Below are positions 17,589 to 25,188 of a stretch of DNA of 64,000 nucleotides, piece by piece. The DNA is taken from the NCBI GenBank assembly GCA_001769805.1, contig MEPO01000009.1:124001-188000 (forward strand), in the 5' to 3' direction. Position 1 is the first letter of the stretch. Each line of letters begins with the position of its first letter. The notes below the pieces were generated by a model. That model did not search any database. It saw only the letters and a list, made by a program, of their open reading frames with translations, and was not told where the DNA came from. This DNA comes from Bdellovibrionales bacterium GWA1_52_35 (GTDB lineage: Bacteria > Bdellovibrionota > UBA1018). Both the position numbers and the translations under genes were made by a program.

Positions 17589-19429
17589 TTTCGTTTTCTT
17601 GCCTCGATGTCCTTGAAACAGAGCGTGTTGTTAGAAATCAGTCCCGGCAGCATCGCGTCCGTTGCCGCCAGGCAGCGCGAGTCGGAAATAAACTGCAAAC
17701 CTGCCCGAGTGCCCGTACTGACCGGAGCATCGTAATCCAAGGTCAGCGAAAACATCCCGATGCCTTGCGCGGAGGCCCAGTTTAAAACTGCATCGCAGGC
17801 GTTTGTCCATGTCTGTGAATTCATCCGGTGCTTTTCATCAAAGAGGTGAATATGCCCGATATTGAACATGGCCATCGGATTATAAGTGCCCCGGCTCAGA
17901 AGGACGCGAACCACGCCGATAGGCTCGTTGTCGGCAGAGAGCGCCAGGGTGCTCCAGCGGAAGTCTTCAAATTCAGAATCCGTAAGCGCGATCAGCGGAA
18001 GTTGGGAGTTGAATCCCTTGTATCGTTCCTGCCAGCAGCAGGTGAGTTGCACTTTCTCCTTTTCAGCGAGGGAGGAAAGAGATGCAAGGCTGAGGGCGCT
18101 GGAAAGCGCGGCTTTGCCGGTATCCGGCGTCCAGAACAATTTTCGAACATAACTCTGCACGTCCGGGCTGGCTGCATGTTCCTTGATGAAAACCTGGTAG
18201 AAACGATTATGCCAGGCCTTCTTGGAGTCATACCAGGTGGAGAACCAGAGGGGGCGTGCATCACAAAGGAGGTAAGTAGGCCAGGCTGCGTATAAAAATG
18301 CCGAGGCCTCCAGATAGTCGGGTTCCGTATTGGTGGCAAGCAAATGCGGAATCCAGTGATTTTCGCTCACTTTGGTCACTCCGATGGTGCCTAAAACTTC
18401 GTTGCCGGAATAGACCACCGGCAGGAAATTCCAATATTCGTCCTGGCGTTCGGCCCAGGTCTGCACGGTTTTCTCCCGGATGCTTCCGGACTGTTCCGTG
18501 TTGAGCAGGGCAAGGTAGCCGTACTTTTCGAGCGCCGACCAGGTGTCCTGCGCATTTTCATGGATGAGCAGGGCCGGTTCGAGAGCTTTCATCGTACTGA
18601 GGAAGCGAGATTTGAGGGTGCGGTCATCCGCAGCGAAAGCGATGTGGACCGTTGAGCTTCCTTTGGAAACCACGAGCCCCTGCCACTCCGTGGTCTCGCC
18701 GAGGCGCAACCAGATCTGATTCCAGACATGGATATCCGCTGAAGAGGCGCCGGAGGGCAGCTGAACGCAGGCCCCGAGCGGTGAAATATTGCTGATCGTA
18801 CCATCATACGTGTTTTTGGAAACTTCGGAGGTGATGCGGGTTTGAATGGCCACATCCTCCCGGAAAACACCTCTTTGGAGCGTGCGCGTTGCAGTCTGGG
18901 GGAGGCTCAGCGCGAAAATCCCGTCGCTTTGATCCAGAATGTGCGTTTTGAAATAGTACCGCAATCCGCGCAATTCGAACGAGCAGAAAAGATCCTTGCT
19001 GTCGGAGGGAAGTTCCGCACTCGTGCGCACTCGCAGAAGGAACAGGGGACTGGCCAGTTCAGAAGAAACCACCTGCGTCTCCGCTGTCCCGATTGGAAGC
19101 CCGGTCTGATCCTGGAGTTGCAGGGAAAGAACCGTGCTTTGAAGAATCGAATGGATTCGCACGAGCGCGGAAGCTTCAACCGTCAATTCCTGAATCCAGG
19201 GATCGTAGCGACGTGGGCGGCAGAAGCCTGCAGCGCGGGCAAGCCAGTGGCCCAGGCAATAGCGCGCCTGTTTGTGTTCAATGTAGAGGCGAACAGGCTC
19301 GGTTCCAGTCGGGGTTGGCTCAATTCGCAGTAAATCGTCTCCCAGCACCGTCACGGTGCAGGCGGTGGGCGGCGCCCCTGGCCGGATGAAGTGGCCGGAG
19401 AATTCAGATTTTGGCACTAATGCGAGCAC
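17579..19429 (-). CDS. YcgR-like PilZ domain protein with C-terminal acyltransferase-like region
   Basis: The protein has 616 residues. Residues about 85-180 look like the YcgR N-domain, followed by a PilZ domain at about 182-290 with both c-di-GMP motifs: RGVFR (R186, R190) and NISPLG (N214, S216, G219), within the (D/N)xSxxG consensus. Residues about 310-616 are not recognised with confidence; the end (VVRVLLSRGTYNPMAMFNIGHIHLF...) has a GNAT-like flavour with an aromatic-rich core. A c-di-GMP-controlled effector is the simplest reading. It is coupled by overlap to the pseudo-receiver gene upstream (26 bases) and the 7TM-GAF gene downstream (10 bases). Confidence 0.75.
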   Translation of the reverse strand: MLALVPKSEFSGHFIRPGAPPTACTVTVLGDDLLRIEPTPTGTEPVRLYIEHKQARYCLGHWLARAAGFCRPRRYDPWIQELTVEASALVRIHSILQSTVLSLQLQDQTGLPIGTAETQVVSSELASPLFLLRVRTSAELPSDSKDLFCSFELRGLRYYFKTHILDQSDGIFALSLPQTATRTLQRGVFREDVAIQTRITSEVSKNTYDGTISNISPLGACVQLPSGASSADIHVWNQIWLRLGETTEWQGLVVSKGSSTVHIAFAADDRTLKSRFLSTMKALEPALLIHENAQDTWSALEKYGYLALLNTEQSGSIREKTVQTWAERQDEYWNFLPVVYSGNEVLGTIGVTKVSENHWIPHLLATNTEPDYLEASAFLYAAWPTYLLCDARPLWFSTWYDSKKAWHNRFYQVFIKEHAASPDVQSYVRKLFWTPDTGKAALSSALSLASLSSLAEKEKVQLTCCWQERYKGFNSQLPLIALTDSEFEDFRWSTLALSADNEPIGVVRVLLSRGTYNPMAMFNIGHIHLFDEKHRMNSQTWTNACDAVLNWASAQGIGMFSLTLDYDAPVSTGTRAGLQFISDSRCLAATDAMLPGLISNNTLCFKDIEARKRKCG

Positions 19430-20342
19430 TGGTTTTCTCCGTCTTCTCCGTTATGGAAGCAAGAACATCAGTCACAGCGATCTTGAGCGACGCCCGGAAT
19501 TCAAAGGGCAGCAGACCGAGTATTTGCTGATATGCTGGATCTGAAGCAGGATCAGCAGGTGAATGCGTAGAACTCAGGAGATTGGCAATAGAGGTCACCG
19601 CAACCTCAATTGGCAGCGGTGCGGTGCTTCCGGACAGGAGGGCTTTTGCTGCCGTGTAGTATTCCTGGAGCTCCCAGAGTTCAGAAGCCTTTGAGAAGAC
19701 ATCTTCGAAGTTAGGGAGGCCCGAGAGATTGTAAAAAAGGGCGAAGCGAATCAACTTCCGTCGCTTTTTCAGATTGGCGGAAACCCGGTCGTAGAGAGTG
19801 ACAGCCAGATAGGTTCGATTAATGGATCTCTCCCGAACGTCAAATTTCAGGAAAGAATCCAACATGGAAAGTGCGCCGTAGTTTTCAGCACGCTTGAGCT
19901 CGGAGGAGATTTGGTTGGCCCGCAATAAGTTGAGTTGCCGCAGCAAGGTATCCACCATCATCGAAAGATCCAGCTGCGGACCCAGTGGAGTCGTCTCATT
20001 CGAGTAGACGAAGTTTCCAAAACCGCCGGCTTTTGCAAGAATTCTGTGACTCAGAGCTCCTTGAGGAATTGCTATGACGAGTTCGGATGGCAGAAGTCCG
20101 GAGTCCAGCAACTGATTGATCCGTTCACCGCAAATGACGGCGTCGGAATCTTGCAGCAGGACCAGCACTCCTTCCTTGTTCTGCGTCAGCAGAGGGAGAA
20201 GCTCGTCAAACTGATCGACCAATTCGAGCTGATTCTCCCAACCCAGAAGGGTCATGGTTGCATAAGCTTCAGCGGCGACGGTTTCGTCCGTGAAGAACGC
20301 AATAAGCTTGATACCTTTCAAGACATTATGATCCAGGCTCAT
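19404..20342 (-). CDS. Pseudo-receiver protein with helical C-terminus
   Basis: The protein has 312 residues. The first 130 look like a CheY-like alpha/beta fold (KLIAFFTDE, VLVLLQDSD, ELVIAIPQG, GNFVYSN) without a clear phosphoacceptor Asp/Lys set. The rest is mostly helical with no family I recognise. It is the first gene of the four-gene operon. GAGG lies 7 bases before ATG 20342. Its position ahead of a PilZ effector and a membrane receptor suggests a scaffold or adaptor in that pathway (inference). Confidence 0.7.
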   Translation of the reverse strand: MSLDHNVLKGIKLIAFFTDETVAAEAYATMTLLGWENQLELVDQFDELLPLLTQNKEGVLVLLQDSDAVICGERINQLLDSGLLPSELVIAIPQGALSHRILAKAGGFGNFVYSNETTPLGPQLDLSMMVDTLLRQLNLLRANQISSELKRAENYGALSMLDSFLKFDVRERSINRTYLAVTLYDRVSANLKKRRKLIRFALFYNLSGLPNFEDVFSKASELWELQEYYTAAKALLSGSTAPLPIEVAVTSIANLLSSTHSPADPASDPAYQQILGLLPFEFRASLKIAVTDVLASITEKTEKTSARISAKI

Positions 20343-20507
20343 CCGGAGACCTCATTTCAATTTCTTTTCGGTTCATTTGGGCTGGGCCATGATGGGTGTT
20401 GATGGTTTTGACGCGATTGCGAGAGGACGGGTGTCAGAAGTTTGACGAAATAATGAAATGTCTTCTTTGATCTTCCGGACGGCCGCCTATTTGCATTCCG
20501 GCTGGCG

Positions 20508-20930
20508 ATGATCCAGGTATTTCAATCAATCGTTCTGGTGATTCTATTGGCAGTAAGCACCGCCCATGCGTCAGACGCAATGCCGCCGCTCAAGGGCTTT
20601 GATGTTCAGCTGGATGCTCCGGAAGTTCTGGGGTTGAAAGTGAAGCAGGCGCGTTCCATTCTTGTGAAGTTTTACGGAATCTCTTCGATCGACAGGGGTG
20701 TTTGCGGAATTGCCTACCTTTACAAAAATGGGTTTCAGGAACGCAGTCATCGGATATGCCCCCCGCTGGAATCCGACGGGGAGCGCTATGAGGTGGTGTT
20801 TCAACCCGAGGTATCCCTGGAAGACGGGGAATCGATTCAGTGGAGCGCCTACTTCCTGATGAATGGAAAAATGAGCGAAACTGCGCACGCCATTTCAAAA
20901 ATCCAGAAACTCCCGTTGGACAGCGATTAA
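20508..20930 (+). CDS. Small exported protein, unknown function
   Basis: The 140-residue protein has a signal peptide (residues 1-21, ending AHA-S). The mature protein is beta-rich with two cysteines (VCGIAY and RICPPL), which could form a disulphide in the periplasm. It converges on the beta-barrel gene with a single base between their stops. No family recognised. Confidence 0.7.
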   Translation: MIQVFQSIVLVILLAVSTAHASDAMPPLKGFDVQLDAPEVLGLKVKQARSILVKFYGISSIDRGVCGIAYLYKNGFQERSHRICPPLESDGERYEVVFQPEVSLEDGESIQWSAYFLMNGKMSETAHAISKIQKLPLDSD

Positions 20931-20931
20931 G

Positions 20932-21996
20932 CTAAAATGAAAGCCCCGCTCCGGCCGTATAAGTTGAGTACTTCAGCGTGGTTCTAGCGGAAGAAAACAG
21001 AAACTGTGAAACGTCGAGACTCAATCCCCAGCCATACCGGGCCGAAAGTGCACGGGAATAGCTGACGCCTGCGGCTTTCTCGTGACTACTTAAAGACAAA
21101 AGAGAAAACTTGTCCGACATGGGTGAAAATTTGAAATAGCCACTGATACTGGAACCGTCTTTCAAGGAGCGGCGGAGCACGGGAAAAGCCATGGGCCCCT
21201 GAAGATGGCGGTAGCCCAGCTGCGTACCCGAAACAAACATGGTTGTATAATAGTAGCCAGCCATGAGGCTGAGCTTCCAGGGTTCAGTCACGTAAGGCAG
21301 AATGTAGCCGACGCGCCCATTCACTCCAAAGAAGCGTACGTTCACATCCTTGCGGGTATTGGTGAGTGTAGCCGCAGTGAGAAAGCTGGTGATTCCGATA
21401 TCCCAGCGCGGGGGCTTGAGCATGCCAGACCAGCTCAGCTTTGCAGTCAGTGCGGTCTGCTTCATGGGATTACTGTCAGACTGCAGATAATCAATTGAAG
21501 ACAAACCCATGCCCAAATTCCAACTCAGCCGCTTTTGCAGGCTCGTCCGAAGCTTCCGCTCCTCCGCGAGTTTTTGCATGAAAGCGTTGTATCCGGAGAA
21601 TACTAGATTGAAGGTGGAGGTTTGAATCTTTCCCTGGGGCGTTACTGCGTTGAGAACAAGACGGGTCCTTTCACCGGTCAGCGGGAAATCCAGGTGGAAG
21701 ACTCCTGTGTTTGTTTCCGTTTTGATCTGTTCGCGGTCGTGCAATAGGGTGAAATCCTGATCATGGAATTTGGCTTTGAAAACGACGACCAGTTTTTCAT
21801 CTTTTTCGATGACCGGAAAATACCTTTCCGTAATCATCAGATTTCGAATGGCTGTTTCGCCCTTCGACAGGGGGGCTCGACGGATCTCGGTCCATAAACC
21901 ATCTTTTGGAGGTTTTGAAACTACCTCGGCTCCCAAGCCAAGGGAGGAAATCAAGAAAAACGCTAGACTCAGGTGAACGCGCGCAACGTATGACAT
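20932..21996 (-). CDS. Exported probable outer-membrane beta-barrel protein
   Basis: The 354-residue protein has a signal peptide (1-22). Residues about 30-150 form a soluble beta domain, which includes a KLVVVFKAKFHDQDFTLL segment. From about 165 the sequence alternates aromatic and polar residues (LSWNLGMGLSSIDYL, AKLSWSGML, RWDIGITSF, GVNGRVGYILP, LSLMAGYYYTTM) and ends in AGAGLSF, an outer-membrane insertion signature with C-terminal Phe. Divergent from the osmC-cytochrome operon with 124 bases between starts. Function unknown. Confidence 0.78.
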   Translation of the reverse strand: MSYVARVHLSLAFFLISSLGLGAEVVSKPPKDGLWTEIRRAPLSKGETAIRNLMITERYFPVIEKDEKLVVVFKAKFHDQDFTLLHDREQIKTETNTGVFHLDFPLTGERTRLVLNAVTPQGKIQTSTFNLVFSGYNAFMQKLAEERKLRTSLQKRLSWNLGMGLSSIDYLQSDSNPMKQTALTAKLSWSGMLKPPRWDIGITSFLTAATLTNTRKDVNVRFFGVNGRVGYILPYVTEPWKLSLMAGYYYTTMFVSGTQLGYRHLQGPMAFPVLRRSLKDGSSISGYFKFSPMSDKFSLLSLSSHEKAAGVSYSRALSARYGWGLSLDVSQFLFSSARTTLKYSTYTAGAGLSF

Positions 21997-22055
21997 TAAT
22001 TTTTACAATTTAACGCGATCTATTATGAATACAAAATGAATAATCCTTTAGGTGT

Positions 22056-22101
22056 CTTGAATTATAATAAGGTTGACTATTCAAGAAATCTATTGAATAC
22101 T
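22056..22101 (+). promoter_or_regulatory. Candidate promoter and operator of the sulfur/cytochrome operon
   Basis: A perfect 7-base inverted repeat, CTTGAAT (22056-22062) and ATTCAAG (22079-22085), brackets a -35-like TTGACT (22073-22078). A -10-like AATACT (22096-22101) follows at 17 bases and a third TTGAAT half-site lies at 22093-22098. The strong Shine-Dalgarno AAAGGAG (22107-22113) precedes ATG 22121. A repressor or activator binding here would control osmC onward; no regulator gene is adjacent. Confidence 0.4.
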
Positions 22102-22120
22102 AAGCTAAAGGAGAAATTAG

Positions 22121-22519
22121 ATGGAAATGCGTATTCGTTTTCCGGGAAATAAACGCGTGAATGCTGAGTTTGACGGCTACACAGTAGCCACGGACCAGCC
22201 GGTGGATGGGGGAGGTGAGGCGAGTGCTCCGGCTCCTTTTGATCTCTTTTTGGCCTCAATCGGTACTTGTGCCGGCATTTTCGTTCTCGGATTCTGTCAG
22301 AAAAGGGGCATTTCGACGGACGGCCTTGAGCTTCTCCAGAAAATGGAGTGGGATCCTGTGAAGCATCTGGTTTCAAAAATCAAGCTGGAGATCCAGGTCC
22401 CCAAAGACTTTCCGGAAAAATACCGGGAGAGTCTGATCAAGGCGGCAAGCCTCTGCACCGTCAAGCGACATATGCATGAGCCGCCGGAATTCGAAGTCGT
22501 GACCGAAGTGAAAGAATGA
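22121..22519 (+). CDS. OsmC-family protein
   Basis: The protein has 132 residues, the usual size. The two family cysteines are present, in GTCAG (near residue 49) and SLCTVKRH (near 111), which in OsmC/Ohr proteins form a peroxidatic, thiol-dependent pair; YhfA-like members of unknown substrate also keep them. The start is backed by AAAGGAG. It opens the 22.1-29.2 kb operon and overlaps the CcdA-thioredoxin gene by 4 bases (ATGA). In this context it may handle sulfane sulfur, persulfides or peroxides arising from sulfur chemistry (inference). Confidence 0.88.
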   Translation: MEMRIRFPGNKRVNAEFDGYTVATDQPVDGGGEASAPAPFDLFLASIGTCAGIFVLGFCQKRGISTDGLELLQKMEWDPVKHLVSKIKLEIQVPKDFPEKYRESLIKAASLCTVKRHMHEPPEFEVVTEVKE

Positions 22520-23658
22520 GTACTTCATTTCTCGGTCTTTTTGGAGCGGGGTTGCTGACTTTTCTCTCTCCCTGCGTCTTACCGCTGATTCCCATTCTGC
22601 TTGCCAGTCTTCTGGTGGGGGATTCAACCGCACGGCAGCGGCTTTTGAGCGCTTCCTGGTTTGTCGGCGGTTTTACACTGGTTTTCGTGCTCATGGGACT
22701 CAGCATTCCCTCGCTTACGGGCGTGCTTGGATCGTCAAAACCCTGGTTATTGCTGATCGCAGGGTTGATCCTGTTTCTTTTCGGCCTCAAGCTCATGCAC
22801 GTGCTTCCGGAGTTCAAAATCTTCGGCTGGATGAACCGTTCTCTGCACCTTCCGGATTTTTCCCAGAAACTCAGAGCAAAACTTCCGCGAGGTCTGCATG
22901 GCCTGCTCTTCGGTGCGCTATTTGGCCTCAGCTGGACGCCTTGTGTTGGGCCAATCCTGGGAGGAGTTTTGACCTATGTCGCTTCCAAGGAGGCAACCCC
23001 TTTCGCAAGCGCCATGATGCTCCTGCCTTTTGCGCTTGGAATCGGTTTACCCATTCTTGTGATTGCCTGGGCTGCGGACCGGGTTACCCCGTTCTTGAAC
23101 CGATTGAAGAGACACCTTGGAAAGATCGAATATGCCGTTGGCTTTGGACTCGCGTTTTTCGGGCTCTACGTCGCCAATCAGGGGCGCATGTTGTCCGTCG
23201 AGTCGGTGCGGGCATCTGAGGATGGTTCCGCAATCGTCACTGCTGTGGACCATAAGGGTTCATCTCTTGTGTTGAACTCGGAATCCAGGAGTCTTGCGAG
23301 ACTTGTGTTTTTCTATTCGAGTACCTGTCCGATCTGTCATGTGATGGAAGAGTACCTGCCCGCTCTTGAGGAAGATTGTTCCAGGGAGAATTTTGAACTC
23401 ATCCGGGTCAATGTGGATCAGCCCCAGAATTCTTTTGCTGCCCGGAGTTTTAATGTGAAGGCAGTGCCCACCACGAGTATACTTAATGATCGGGGCGATG
23501 AGGTGGTTCATCTGGTAGGCTATCAGACGCAATCACGGTTGCTGGATGCTCTGCGGACCACATCCAAACTGAGTTGCAAAGCGGCGCTTCCGCTTTTCCC
23601 CAAAGGCACTGAACCGGTCATGAATTCCCAATGTGGTGGAGCCGCCGATCCCTGTTAG
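22516..23658 (+). CDS. CcdA/DsbD-type transmembrane thiol reductant carrier fused to thioredoxin
   Basis: The protein has 380 residues. The first 230 hold six or so helices with the two CcdA redox cysteines in FLSPCVLPLIP and SWTPCVGPILGG. After a linker, residues about 255-355 are a periplasmic thioredoxin domain with active site C271-P-I-C274 and the cis-proline segment VKAVPTTSIL. The tail is Cys-rich (CGGAADPC). The protein would carry reducing equivalents from cytoplasmic thioredoxin to periplasmic thiols, needed for apocytochrome c haem ligation or for a sulfur enzyme. The active site happens to read CPICH, which a motif scan would miscall as haem-binding. It overlaps osmC by ATGA. Confidence 0.9.
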   Translation: MSTSFLGLFGAGLLTFLSPCVLPLIPILLASLLVGDSTARQRLLSASWFVGGFTLVFVLMGLSIPSLTGVLGSSKPWLLLIAGLILFLFGLKLMHVLPEFKIFGWMNRSLHLPDFSQKLRAKLPRGLHGLLFGALFGLSWTPCVGPILGGVLTYVASKEATPFASAMMLLPFALGIGLPILVIAWAADRVTPFLNRLKRHLGKIEYAVGFGLAFFGLYVANQGRMLSVESVRASEDGSAIVTAVDHKGSSLVLNSESRSLARLVFFYSSTCPICHVMEEYLPALEEDCSRENFELIRVNVDQPQNSFAARSFNVKAVPTTSILNDRGDEVVHLVGYQTQSRLLDALRTTSKLSCKAALPLFPKGTEPVMNSQCGGAADPC

Positions 23659-23685
23659 GTTTTTGGAAGAGAAAGTTACAGCACG

Positions 23686-25188
23686 ATGAGCTTTATAAAA
23701 AAAATCTGGGTATTTCTGGCTGTAACAGCATTTCTCTCGATCACTGCAGTGACCGCGATAAAATTGGGCAGGTTTTCTTCCGAGAGGAGTCAGGCCCGGG
23801 CGAAGGATCCCTGGGCATCCGTGACCAGACAGAAGTCACATATGGATCATTCCCGTCTTTTTCAGAAACCGTTTGCCACTCCTCAAGCTGTCACAGCCCG
23901 TTGTTTGGAGTGTCATCCGAAAAGTGCTGACGATCTTATGAAAACGGCGCACTGGACCTGGCTGAGCAGCAAGACCACGGTTGCTCAATCCGGGAAGACG
24001 GTCTGGACTGGAAAGAAAAACCTGATTAATAACTATTGCATCAGCATTATCGGAAATTGGGCAAGCTGCACGCAATGCCATGCTGGCTATGGCTGGAAAG
24101 ACAGTGGTTTTGACTTTACGGATAAAAATAATATCGATTGCCTGGTTTGCCATGATGGCTCCGGCACTTACGCCAAAGGGAAAGCAGGTATGCCCAAGCC
24201 GTCGGTGGATCTGCTTGCTGTTGCCAAAAACGTGGCGAGTCCTTCTCGCGAGAATTGCGGAACCTGTCATTTCTACGGTGGCGGCGGTTTGGGTGTGAAG
24301 CACGGGGATTTGGATTCGAGCCTGGTGAATGCCCAGGCAGATCTTGACGTGCATATGGGGAAACATCACTTCCGGTGCACCGAATGTCACAAAACCGAAC
24401 ACCATCTGGTTTCAGGGAAATTCAATTCCACCTATGATTCAGACATGGCCGTTCAGCGGGTGACTTGCACTGATTGCCACGCGCAAAAACCCCATGGCTC
24501 AGAGCGCCTCAATTCCCATACGGATGCGGTGGCCTGCCAGACCTGTCATATTCCGACGTACGCGCGGATAGTTCCTACCAAAATGTTCTGGGATTGGTCG
24601 GCGGCCGGCGATTCCGGACGCAAGGAGAACGCGCACGAGTACCAGAAAATCAAAGGCAGCTTCAAATATGAGCAGGAGATCATTCCTGAGTACGGCTGGT
24701 TCAATTTGCAGATGGAACGTTATCTGATGGGAGACAAATTTGATCCTGCACAGGAAACACAGCTGAATGCTCCCAAGGGGAATATTCGGGATAAAACGGC
24801 AAAAATCTGGCCTTTCAAAATTCATCGAGCGGTTCAGCCCTATGATAAAAAATTAAAGCACCTCCTGCCGCCGGTAACAGGCGGAGAAGGCGGGTATTGG
24901 CAGGAGTTCAACTGGGACAAAGCTTTGCGTCTGGGAGCAAAAGAATCGGGCCTGGAGTACAGCGGAACTTACGGTTGGGCCAAGACCAGCATGTACTGGC
25001 CGCTTTCCCATATGATCGCCCCTGCGGCAGCTGCATTGAAATGTCTGGATTGTCATACGACCGGAAGCCAAGGCAGCGGCCAGGGCCACGGAAGAATGAA
25101 TTGGAAAGCTTTGGGGTACGAGGGTGATCCCCTGACGGGAGGCGGGCGCAGAATTGGCGGTCTGCTCGAGCAGGGGGCTCGAAAATGA
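23686..25188 (+). CDS. Octaheme c-type cytochrome, tetrathionate reductase (OTR) family
   Basis: The 500-residue protein has an N-terminal signal or anchor helix (6-25) and eight CXXCH sites: CLECH, CTQCH, CLVCH, CGTCH, CTECH, CTDCH, CQTCH and CLDCH. Flanking motifs (KSHMDHSRLF, KTAHWTW, NNYCISIIGNWASCTQCHAGYGW, NIDCLVCHD, NCGTCHFYGGGG) are the OTR pattern. Shewanella OTR reduces tetrathionate, nitrite and hydroxylamine in vitro and has a lysine-ligated active-site haem (family knowledge); the physiological substrate is not settled. The next gene, a multihaem-cytochrome b fusion, starts by ATGA overlap and is the probable quinol-side electron donor. Confidence 0.92.
   Translation: MSFIKKIWVFLAVTAFLSITAVTAIKLGRFSSERSQARAKDPWASVTRQKSHMDHSRLFQKPFATPQAVTARCLECHPKSADDLMKTAHWTWLSSKTTVAQSGKTVWTGKKNLINNYCISIIGNWASCTQCHAGYGWKDSGFDFTDKNNIDCLVCHDGSGTYAKGKAGMPKPSVDLLAVAKNVASPSRENCGTCHFYGGGGLGVKHGDLDSSLVNAQADLDVHMGKHHFRCTECHKTEHHLVSGKFNSTYDSDMAVQRVTCTDCHAQKPHGSERLNSHTDAVACQTCHIPTYARIVPTKMFWDWSAAGDSGRKENAHEYQKIKGSFKYEQEIIPEYGWFNLQMERYLMGDKFDPAQETQLNAPKGNIRDKTAKIWPFKIHRAVQPYDKKLKHLLPPVTGGEGGYWQEFNWDKALRLGAKESGLEYSGTYGWAKTSMYWPLSHMIAPAAAALKCLDCHTTGSQGSGQGHGRMNWKALGYEGDPLTGGGRRIGGLLEQGARK

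Noticed and set aside
17579..19429. Loss of the PilZ Asp (N214)
   Set aside because: Asn is allowed in the (D/N)xSxxG consensus, so this is not a degenerate motif.
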